From Theristus sp. LFF4_11 (lineage: Eukaryota; Nematoda; Chromadorea; Monhysterida; Xyalidae), in assembly GCA_030248135.1 (NCBI GenBank), contig JASANC010003148.1, forward strand, positions 27,850 to 91,849: a stretch of 64,000 nt of DNA. The letters run 5' to 3'. Shown here one piece after another: positions 23,444 through 33,403 of the stretch (its first letter is position 1; every line of letters begins with the position of its first letter). Position numbers and translations under genes: made by a program. The notes under the pieces were generated by a model, which worked only from the letters and a program-made list of their open reading frames with translations, was not told the origin of the DNA and made no database searches.

Positions 23444-26051
23444 TTATTTAACGCACTGATTCGCAGTCTTCAGTCTGTCCCACAGCCGATCCACTGCCCC
23501 CAAACGTCTGCAGTCTTTCGTTCGTGGCGCTGCGCACTGCGGCGTCGCCAGCCAATCAGCTTCGTTGGTACAACTACAGTTGTCGCTGATTGGTCCGCTT
23601 GGTTTCCTTGCACCACCACCACCACCCGCCCTTTTCGTCAATGCACGCCAGCATTGCACCGAAGCTCGCTCGCGAACGCGCACCAATTTGCGATCGTAGC
23701 GTTTCTGACGGGCTCTGCGAACGAACGAACGAATACACACAGTGTGTTCGAGAATTGGACAGCGCTGGACTGGGTTGTTGTCGTTGCTAGTTACTGCCGC
23801 TATCCGTCGAGGGGAGGGAGAGGGGGGGGGGGGGGTGAACACCCAGATTGGTTGCCCGGTGAGCTCCGAGCTCCGGGAATACCAAGCGGACGGTAGTCAC
23901 CGCTCGTGTTCCGGCGTTAGCGTGCTGGACTTTTGTGTCTGTACGTTCGGGGGATCGAGCCCCGCCAAGGGGTATATAGTCACTTAATGACAGACGAAAA
24001 CTCGATGGGCGCCCTACTCGACGGCGTTCTGTACGCTTCTCTGGGTTAGCCCTCGCTAAAAACATCGCCTAAAAATTCCAACAACAACAACAACAACAAA
24101 AGAGAACACGCAATGTTTTTTTCCAGAAACGAAACTCACAACTCTTTCACATCGCACCGCTCCTGCTGCAGATCGCACGTCACTGGCTGGTCGGGCGAGC
24201 CAGCACAGCCGGCACTCAAATTGAACTGGCCGGACTCAGTCGGCGTGGGCGTTTGAGGCGTCGGCGCCAGGGGACGCCACTGACTGGAGTTGTTGTTCTC
24301 GTCAAGGTCCTGGCGAACACGAGTCAAGATTTCCAAACGAACGAACATGAATTTCGGCTGTGTTGTTTATACCCGGGCTGTCAAGTTAGTAATCACTGTA
24401 GAGCCATCTAATTTCAGATTTTGCCAAAAGCAAGCAACTCAAATAAGACTGTGTGTGACACGGAGACCCTACCACGGCACATTTGTCGTGTGAACGCCTT
24501 GCGAAAGTTATGATCGCAAGGAGACTTTGGGACACGGACAACTGATGACGTTATGGGCATGTGTGACGTTTTTTCGTGACACGCTATTTTAGCGTGTTTT
24601 ATATCGCCACAGCAAAATCGTGCAATCTTGAACAGCGGAGTCGCGGAACATATAAACGGTTCTTGAAACAGTATCATCAGTTATCAATCAGCGGTTGTCA
24701 ATTTAGAACGCAACGGGATGTCCCTGTAATTTTCTGTATTTTCACGAAACGAAAACCAACCGAATCATTCGATCGTGTTCGATGTATTTCTTTGATCCAC
24801 TCAAAAGAACGGCCAATAATTACATGGCACAAGGTGGAAGTTTGTGCCCGGTTTTACCTCATCGCAGCTGTTTCCAGCACCAACCAGCCCGGATTTCGTC
24901 CTGCGTTCGTTCTTCACGTAATCTATCAACAACGTCGCTTCATCTTCTGAATCCGACTCGCAAGACGACGACGAATTGTCGAGGAAATTTGGCGGCATTT
25001 TCGGCATCTGACAAAAAAACGCGGAGGTTCAAATGCAGCAACCTGATTGGTTGCGAAATATCACGCGTTGGCATGACGGTTGCCTGAACACCTGTCTCTT
25101 TTTTTTGTCACACAATCACAAACCAAACACACCAGCGCACAAGCGTTTGTCGCATGCAAATGTGCCTGTGTGTTTGTTTGTGTGTGTGTGTGTGTGTGTG
25201 TTTGTTTGTGTGTGTGAGTCACGTCCACGTGTGCATGCGAGGGCACCACGGCACGGTGTTTCAGACTGTGAATTTTACAAAAGGGGGCAAAACAGAATGA
25301 AAAGGAACTGTCTCGATGAATTAGAAGGAAAATAATGGAAACTGAATTATTAACAAACAAAAACACCTAATAAAGTCTTGATTGCGAGAAGGTCACCAAC
25401 CACAACATTCAAATGAGGTCTCTCTGCAATGTACTGCTCCCAATCAAACTCTTCATCCCAGTTTTCCTCGAACTTTTCATCATTTTCACGCAATGTTTCG
25501 CCGTTTTTACCCGATTTCGCGTGTTTACAGTTGCGGTTGGTTTTATAGCCGTTTTGCTTGTTTGTTGTTCTGAAACGTGAAAGAATCTATTTTTTAGAAA
25601 CACAACCACTGCAAGTGTCTGCATTATAAATTCAGCAAGCAAGCAAGCGGTTGGTATCCACCTGCACTACCGGCACCCACGTTCTCACCTTACGATGGAT
25701 GGTGCGGCGGAATTATCAATAATAAAGCGGCGTTCATGAAGCTGCACTCGAAAGTACAGGCAATCAGACAGCTGGTTGGTGATCACGTGATGCATGCTTT
25801 CTCCAACGATCACGTGATCGATCAATCACCAACCAATCAGCTGACTGCCCACAATTCAGTTCGGTCGTACCTACGCACCATCAAATGACGCTCCATGAAC
25901 GTCCCGATAGAAAGCAAGACAAAAAACACTGCGAAACAAAACGTCACCTATTCTTGCGAGCATGTTTCCCGGCCGACTGTGTCAATGCGACCTCAATTTC
26001 ATCATCAGAGGTCGCAGCAACAACGTTCGCTTTTCGCAGACGACGAGGCAT
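23444..26051 (-). CDS. Unrecognised acidic 216-residue protein, five exons
   Basis: Five segments with matching GT/AG sites and phases join into one frame of 217 codons: 26051-25948, 25569-25407, 25007-24858, 24309-24140, 23507-23444. An in-frame TGA precedes the ATG. The product starts MPRRLRKANVVAATSDDEIE, has a basic Asn/Lys-rich stretch at about 30-55, an acidic aromatic patch KFEENWDEEFDWEQYIAERP at about 65-85, a Ser/Asp/Glu segment, a Pro/Thr-rich linker and a short C-terminal helix ending LWDRLKTANQCVK. There is no signal peptide or membrane segment. Composition suggests a nuclear or scaffolding protein, but I recognise no family. It lies between the HP1-like and rabaptin genes, all on the same strand. 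A SINE occupies its last intron. Confidence 0.6.
23897..24100 (+). mobile_element. tRNA-derived SINE, copy 7
   Basis: Forward copy ending in six AAC units. It lies in the last intron of the acidic-protein gene, antisense to that gene. The A-box region is more diverged than in other copies. Confidence 0.8.
25168..25224 (+). repeat. (TG)n microsatellite
   Basis: GT-rich dinucleotide run with two TTTG interruptions, inside the second intron of the acidic-protein gene. Confidence 0.9.
25757..25862. mobile_element. Palindromic MITE with GGTTGGTGATCACGTGAT arms
   Basis: The left arm CAGCTGGTTGGTGATCACGT is mirrored by ATCACCAACCAATCAGCTGA around a short centre with two GATCACGTGATC palindromes. 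Located in the first intron of the acidic-protein gene, nested in family A-like ends (GCGGCGTTCATGAAGCTGCA at 25736). Confidence 0.6.
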
Positions 26052-26946
26052 CCGTGCGAGTGCGTTCAGGGGTCAGCAGTCGAGAATGATCGGAAAAACA
26101 GTCTGAAAAGCAAAACTCTGCAGATATTTTATAATTCTGCGGCAGCGGCGATTCAAAACTGCTGAATTTTGAATTACCAGATGAAAAAAAAATAAATTCT
26201 TTTCAATGCGACTTTCGATAGGACTAAATGCCTCTTTGACCAGACCTCCACCCACCAAACCCACCGCCCCGCAACCAGAGAACACACAGCAGGTTAGTAT
26301 AAACGTTTCAAAATCAATCGACCAAACGAACCTTCACTTTCCAAATGGCCAGTAAACATTAATTCCGTTGAATTTTGATAAAATCTGAAATTTTTGATAA
26401 CAAAATCAGACAGCTGCAATTTTGAAAACCATTCCACTGTAGTCATCAAAAATGGCAGAACAATCAAACTAAAGAAAAAATAATGAATGTGCGGAGCAAA
26501 CACTGCAGTGTCCAGCCAATGAAGCATTGACCAAATTCGGTCTTTCATTTTTATGGCTTTCAAACACACGAAACCAAGCCCAAGAAAACTACCAAGGAAA
26601 AAGAAACAAAATCTTCAAAATAAAAAAAACATTGATGAATCAACGCTGCGAAACGCTGAAAGCAAACTGAAAAAACTACACATTTTGCAACAAATCGTAA
26701 AATCAAAATGTGCCAAATAACACACAAAGCAACAGCGACATCAAGTGAGACAAAAAAGACGTGAAAAAATGTTGAAAGGCAAAAACAAAATTGAGAGTCG
26801 ACTATGAACTCATGAAGCCGTGCTCAGCAACAAGTCGAATCCATCAAATAACAATCACTCCACTGAATCACCCGAAATGTAAGCATGCAAATCCGGTACT
26901 TCACCATCACCAACTCGATCACAACAGGAACATTTCCAGCCTGTTG

Positions 26947-29900
26947 TCAGCCTTTCCAGTGCGGGAAACACCGTGCAAGCATTTCGTGTAGCTGTTGCTT
27001 GTGCTTTTCTCTGGTGCCCTCAGTGACCAGATGCCAACGCGCGTGACGAGCCTGCGGTCGTGAAGAATCGATTTCTTTTAAACTTTCATACTTCAATTCA
27101 ACCTGCCGTTGCTTACAAGAAAATTTACCGTTTTATTTCCCAATTTTTCCCAGCACCCAGTTTCCAGAATTTGACTCTCGGAACCAATAAAAAATTTAGT
27201 GTCTTTTGGAATTCAGTTGTGAATGTCAATTGAAAATGGTGAAGTTGACGAGTTTGAGACCGTTAATTTGAGTTTGAGACCGAACGGAGTTTTTAGTTTT
27301 GCAAAATACAATTTTGAGATAATCATCGCATTCAACTGCCAAGCTTCTTGAAAATTTTCAAGGTGAAAAACAGGTTCCATAATTTTAACAAGAAAAAAAC
27401 CGGAAATGAAGCCGGTTTTTCCAATGCCAACCCCAGACAGTGCCAACCACCATGCACCCGCAAAACCGAACCAGTGCCCGCCAACCAGGCACTGTTTGTC
27501 CGTGGCAGATCGTCGGCAACACAGCGCACATTCCACGGTCACTGAGGCGCCACGGGCAGACGCGCACGCAGAACGCGGCGTCTGGAGAAACAAGCAGTTT
27601 TATCACAAACAACGTTTTGTTTTTATTTGAGTTCGTGTTTTTTTTTTTGTTTGTCTGTATTGTATTCCTCGCGATTTAGTGATGCCGAGTGATGTGGCAG
27701 TGGATACAGAAACCATGGGGTTGAAATTGTATATTCACGTCACAGTCTCAAGTGAAGCGATGCTATGCTGTTGCTACACGATGCTACTCACGCCCATCAA
27801 TTGAGTTTTTTTAGGTAATGGACCAGATGATGAGACCAACATTGCACGGCGATTCATGCTTGGATCGAAACGCCACTGGTTTGTTGGGGTTGTTTTCTTT
27901 CGTTACGCTTGATTCGCTTCATCTACAGCTCAAGTTATTCGGCGTTTCCAGGCCTATGCTGAAACACGTTTGGACCCGAACGTATTTCAAGACATTCCTT
28001 CAAGAAGCGAACGCAGAAGAAGAAGAAAAACAGAATGTGATTCGTTAAACCAACAACCTGGCCGGTCGCCGGACCAACGTAGACCACTTCAATTTCACTG
28101 TCATGCTCGTCCGTCTGAAATGCAGCGCCTCGCACTTTTGATATTCTAGGGTTTTCATTGTCTTTGCGTTCACTCCAGAAACCACTCATTTTATTTTTTG
28201 CAGAAAATAAAAACTAGTGTGTAACCAGAAACCAGGTGCAGCGCAAAAAAATCTGAATTTTTCAACGTTAACATAAAATCCAATTCCAAAACAACACAAA
28301 AAATCACCACCGGAAACCACCCCAAGGATTGCCAGCAGCCTGATGATGAAGAACATTTGTCAACGATCGTGGTCTGCTGGTAGCGCATTAGACTCGTTGT
28401 CTGTGCGTTCGGGGGATCGAGCCCCGCCGACGGGGGAATGACAGAGAAAACTCGATGGGCGCCCAACTGGACGGCGTTCTGTACGAGTGTAGCCCTGGCT
28501 AAAAACTTTGCGAAAATCACCGTTCGTTGTTCGTTCGTTTCCTTTGCGGCTGCTTCTGGCCAGCGCGTGTTCGCCGTGCTGCACCACTCCGTCGTCTGTT
28601 GTCCTTTTTTATTGTCCGTCGTTTTTCGCGCGAACTGCCGCTCTTTCTTCGTCGTCTGTTTGGCCGCTGTCGCGTCACTGGTTTGCGGTTTGTTTCGCAA
28701 AAACTTGCTCAACAAATCGTCCGCATACAAATGATGCTCCGGCTCCCACGTGCTGCTGGAAAATGGAAACGCCGGTTTGATGGAGAAATAGGAATACGAA
28801 GCCCCGAACTGCACACGAGATTAGAAAACATGTGATGACGGGTGGTGAAAACACTGGTGGACGGGTGGTGTGCCGATACCCCTGCCCTGCTTATCCTGAA
28901 AAAATCTGGACAGAAGCCTTCGATTTTGAAGGCATGAATTTGGTCATCACCAACAGCCCCCGCACACAGCCAACTGTGACCTGCATGCACCTGACTGGCC
29001 TCTCTTTGATCAGAGGTCAAAATTTGGAATTAGGTGGATAGATAGCAAAAACGCTAAAAAGAGGCGAAAACAGCCAAATGTTGCTTAAAAATGCTCTAAA
29101 ATTCAATATAAACGCACATTTTGGTTAAAATTAGCAAAATTTAGAGAATTTTGGTTGAAAATTGACTTTTTATGTCTTACTGGTTCAAAACTTTTGGATA
29201 GATGGCTGGCTAAAAAAATTTTTTTAGATAGATAATAGCCGAGCCGACAAAAACTTCTCAGATAGAGATAGGATTCGAAAATTCCGGGGTCAGTTTTATA
29301 AAAGTGAGGAGTTGAGGAGTGAGGGGAAAATTTTTGAGGACAGTAGTTCAGTGGGGTTTTATAAAAGTGAGGAGTTGAGGAGTGAATTGAGTAGAACACG
29401 TGTTAAAAATTCACTCCCCAAAACACTCCTCAATCCGAAACCACTCAGAGCGCGATTCTCGTTTTTTAGTGGTGAATTTTCCGTCTCACTGCCGCTGTTT
29501 CTGCTTGTAAACCAAGTCTGAATGGAAGAAAACCAAAACTTATTGTTTTTTTCATGAAACCGGCGACAATATCAAACCAAATCGCCAAAAAACATGCTAT
29601 TCAGGTTTTTACAAAATTTGACGTGCAAGATTTTTTGAGTAGTTTCGGAATTGAGGAGTCTTTTATAAAACCGAACAAAAACTGAGGAGTAAATTTACTC
29701 CTCAAAACTCCTCACTTTTATGAAACTGCACAGCCCCCCTCCCCCCTTAGAACAACTATGCCTCTAAATCGCCAAAAATCGGGTTTCTTGACCCCTGCCT
29801 TTGACGGCTGACTGACGTGATCTGACTGAACCTCCCTCAAATGACCAAGTAATCAACCTGTCCTGGTTCTGCAATTGACTGTCACAGTGAAGCAAATCAA

Positions 29901-30043
29901 AGCAATAAAGCAAACTTCACAAACCGTGAACGTGAACAGTCCTTCCATTTAATTATATATTCACAGTGGCTGCGGCCCCTGGCATTTTTTACGACACGCT
30001 TGTCAAGGATCTTCTCAACTGCCCAGTGCCCGTTTGAATCCAT
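26947..30043 (-). CDS. HP1-like protein: chromodomain plus divergent chromoshadow-like C-terminus
   Basis: Exons 30043-29925, 28755-28585, 28184-28058 and 27051-26947 join in phase into 174 codons (173 aa), the size of HP1/CBX proteins. An intron of about 1.2 kb splits the chromodomain: exon 1 gives HWAVEKILDKRVVKN ... EYIIKWKDC and exon 2 gives RSTWEPEHHLYADDLLSKFL. The H3K9me-cage aromatics are visible as W (WAV), W (IKW) and the W of TWEPE. A Lys/Thr-rich hinge follows. The last about 65 residues (from ISKVRGAAFQTDEHDSEIEV to LHEMLARCFPHW) have the length and pattern of a chromoshadow domain but little identity. The start of exon 3 has two possible acceptors, 28184 or 28172, both in frame. 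Expected role: binding methylated H3K9 in heterochromatin. CDY- or MPP8-type chromodomain proteins are an alternative. Confidence 0.7.
28366..28530 (+). mobile_element. tRNA-derived SINE, copy 8 (HP1-like intron 2, antisense)
   Basis: Forward copy with a good tRNA-like head. The sequence between head and body is shortened by about 15 bp relative to the other copies. Antisense within an intron of the HP1-like gene. Confidence 0.8.
29288..29728. mobile_element. MITE with TIR CAGTTTTATAAAAGTGAGGA
   Basis: The left end CAGTTTTATAAAAGTGAGGAG (repeated again at about 29355) is mirrored at the right by CTCCTCACTTTTATGAAACT. Internally it is rich in GAGGAGT/ACTCCTC. Located in the first HP1-like intron. 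Confidence 0.7.
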
Positions 30044-30045
30044 GG

Positions 30046-30080
30046 CCAGTTTTATAAAAGTGAGGAGTTGAGGAATTGAG
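30046..30080. mobile_element. Solo TIR of the same MITE abutting the HP1-like start codon
   Basis: CAGTTTTATAAAAGTGAGGAGTT (reading +) begins three bases beyond the ATG at 30043, so the HP1-like 5' leader begins in MITE sequence. Only one end is present. Confidence 0.6.
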
Positions 30081-30099
30081 AAGTTTTGCACTCACTTGT

Positions 30100-30975
30100 T
30101 ACTCAAAAAAAACCTTTTACTGGCCACTGCGGCACTGCTAGGGTTCCAATTTTTTAACCTTTTTTAGTTCTTTTTCAAATCGGGAGTTTTTGATTGATTT
30201 AAAAAAACGAATTTTGACCATCAACACTGTACTTTCATCTGCAAATCCGTTCAGGACACTTACACACAGAAAGTGACATCACGCTTTTTTGCCCAGTTTT
30301 GTGTGGACTTCGTTTTTAGCAGAATTTTTTTGACAATTTCGATTTTCAGGTCAACGATCGACGAGTAAAGTCCAGATACCACCGATTAGAACTTCTGCAG
30401 TCGGTTTCATGAGCTCGTTAATGGACTAAAAAAAGAAGGAAAATCACACACAATAAGCACAATTCGAGCAACTGGGTACAAGGCGACAGCAGTCGCGTCT
30501 TCAGGAATCGCTGCCCTCATTTTGCACGGAGGCCGAACAGCTCATTCGAGATTGAAAATTCCAATTGTCAACATCAACGAAACATCCGTACTGTCAGTGA
30601 CGAAACAAATAAACTTGAACAACTATGCCACGTGGTAACTAAATTACCGATTTTGGTTCGGTTGCTCAATGTGAGAACTGCAGATTTCAGCACCCATTCA
30701 ATGTCGAAAGTTCATCAATCGCCACTTTCTGGTGCAGTCAAGTGTCTGTGCCGTGCGTCAATTCACATTTTTCCCTTTTTCTTTGAAAACCTCAATGTCG
30801 GTGCAGTGCATTTATGTTGTTTCAGCTGTCTTCAACAGCAAATGGAAGTTGCACGTTCAACTTTGTGTTGCACGCTTTGCACTGCACAGCGTCCTTTTGG
30901 TCAAAAAGTGAAATTTTTCACCATTCGAAAAAAGTGTCAAACAAAAACAACTGAATAAAAAAATTTAAAAAATGC
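30100..30975. other. Upstream flank of the HP1-like gene, nothing recognised
   Basis: AT-rich, no convincing frame. Contains the presumed promoter of the HP1-like gene. The short + strand frame at 30632-30958 lacks any family resemblance. Confidence 0.4.
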
Positions 30976-31374
30976 GAATTTAAGACTCGCTTTTTGAGAA
31001 TACCGTCCCACCCCTCCCACCTCTGGGCACTAGGATGCAAAGTTTCTCCAATTTAAATGAATCATACACCATTCTGACCGCCTTGACGCGCTGATTCCGA
31101 AAATCACATTTGTTTTTTGATTCGAGGTCATTTAGGGCCCAAAAATGGCCAAAAACCGTTTTTTCGGGGCCCTTTCAAAAAATAGTGTTTTTAAGCTTTT
31201 TAATGAAGCTACGACAAAAATAAAAAAAACCATTCGATTCGTCTTGATCTGCTGAACATTTCTTACTGATATACTATGCCCTAAAAATGCGGTCTAAAGG
31301 GCTATTTTTTAAAAACTGGTTTTGGTCCCAGTATTTCACGTTTTTTGGTCCTTTAGAACCGTTTTCGGGGCATG

Positions 31375-32820
31375 GTGTAGGGGTGCACCAAAAAGCTTTC
31401 CGAAAGAGCTAGCTTTGTGCAAAGTTTCATTTAAAAAAAGGCGCCCCATGTAACTAAAAAATATTTTACTTTTGGTACCCGGATCGCGATTATGGTCAGC
31501 ACGAAACCGACATGCCCCTGAACATGTACCTGCTGCTGTGACCAGGCGCACTGCCAGACAGAACAAACTAGTGCACCTAAAAGCTCACCGCACAAGCTTA
31601 TTATGTTCTAGGAATTAGCTGATGAAACAATTATTCAGTGCCACAACAGCAAAGCAATTGTTGCTTTCGATGTGTCAATCTTTTTCTAAAAAACTGATAG
31701 TACTGCTAGTTTTCGGTTTTTTCAGTGACTCAGAACCGTTTTCGGGGCCTAGTATAGGGGTGCACTGAAAAGCATTCCGCAAGAGCTAGCTCAGTGTGAA
31801 ATTTCATTTAAAAAAAGCGTCCCCCATGTAACTAAAAAGTATTTTACTGTTGGTACCCGGATCGCGATTATGGTCAGCACGAAACCGACATGCCCCTGAA
31901 CATGTACCTGCTGCTGTGACCAGGCGCACTGCCAGACAGAACAAACTAGTGCACCTAAAAGCTCACCGCACAAGCTTATTATGTTCTAGGAATTAGCTGA
32001 TGAAACAATTATTCAGTGCCACAACAGCAAAGCAATTGTTGCTTTCGATGTGTCAATCTTTTTCTAAAAAACTGATAGTACTGCTAGTTTTCGGTTTTTT
32101 CAGTGACTCAGAACCGTTTTCGGGGCCTAGTATAGGGGTGCACTGAAAAGCATTCCGCAAGAGCTAGCTCAGTGTGAAATTTCATTTAAAAAAAACGTCC
32201 CCCATGTAACTAAAAAGTATTTTACTGTTGGTACCCGGATCGCGATTATGGTCAGCACGAAACCGACATGCCCCTGAACATGTACCTGCTGCTGTGACCA
32301 GGCGCACTGCCAGACAGAACAAACTAGTGCACCTAAAAGCTCACCGCACAAGCTTATTATGTTCTAGGAATTAGCTGATGAAACAATTATTCAGTGGCAA
32401 AACAGCAAAGCAATTGTTGCTTTCGATGTGTCAATCTTTTTCTAAAAAACTGATAGTACTGCTAGTTTTCGGTTTTTTCAGTGACTCAGAACCGTTTTCG
32501 GGGCCTAGTTTAGGGGTGCACTGAAAAGCATTCCGCAAGAGCTAGCTCAGTGTGAAATTTCATTTTTTAAAAAAGCGTCCCCCATGTAACTAAAAAGTAT
32601 TTTACTGTTGGTACCCGGATCGCGATTATGGTCAGCACGAAACCGACATGCCCCTGAACATGTACCTGCTGCTGTGACCAGGCGCACTGCCAGCCAGAAC
32701 AAACTAGTGCACCAAAAAGCTCACCGCACAAGCTTATTATGTTCTAGGAATTAGCTGATGAAACAATTATTCAGTGCCAAAACAGCAAAGCAATTGTTGC
32801 TTTCGATGTGTCAATCTTTT
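31375..32820. repeat. 378-bp tandem repeats inside the foldback arm
   Basis: Units start at about 31375, 31753, 32131 and 32509; the last is truncated at about 312 bp. The three inner units are nearly identical, while the first carries the arm variant (GGTGCACCAAAAAGC instead of GGTGCACTGAAAAGC). This suggests recent amplification from one arm-derived unit. Confidence 0.9.
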
Positions 32821-33403
32821 CAACCTTTCAAAAAATAGTGTTTTTTAGCTTTTTAATGAAGCTACGACAAAAATAAAAAACCATTCGATTCGTCTTGATC
32901 TGCTGAACATTTTCTATTAATATACTATGCCCTAAAGATGCGGTCTAAAGGGCTATTTTTTAAAAAAACTGGTTTTGGTCCCAGTATTTCACGTTTTTTG
33001 GTCCTTTAGAACCGTTTTCGGGGCATGGTATAGGGGTGCACCAAAGGTATGGTATAGGTCTGTGTTGCTTTGAGTTCAGTGTGATGCTGTCTTTAGAACC
33101 AGCGTATTTTTTGTTTATCGTTTTTCGGGTTTGCAACGATTTGTTTTGTTTCGAACAAAAGTCGTTTCTCTTTGTGAAGCAAGTAAACATTATAGGATGA
33201 TCCTGCATGGCTGTCGCCGCACGATGAACTTGCTGAGTCCTGGGTGGCCGAACAAGAGCAAATTTCCACAGAAGTAGGTCATTGGTCACAGCAGCAGGTA
33301 CATGTTCAGGGGCATGTCGGTTTCGTGCTGACCATAATCGCGATCCGGGTACCAAAAGTAAAATATTTTTTAGTTACATGGGGCGCCTTTTTTTAATGAA
33401 ACT

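Noticed and set aside
27213..27593. GC-rich minus-strand frame inside the HP1-like gene
   Set aside because: An acceptor is present, but the frame adds nothing HP1-like and including it breaks the phase between exons 3 and 4, which join cleanly without it.
27818..28048. Plus-strand frame with possible acceptors in the HP1-like intron
   Set aside because: Two pieces could be exons by GT/AG rules, but no family resemblance and no connection to other plus-strand exons was found, and the minus-strand HP1-like exon lies immediately beside it.
32960..33355. 131-residue minus-strand frame in the foldback element as a transposase remnant
   Set aside because: More than half of it is translated arm repeat; the short unique part has no DDE or other transposase motif that I can see.
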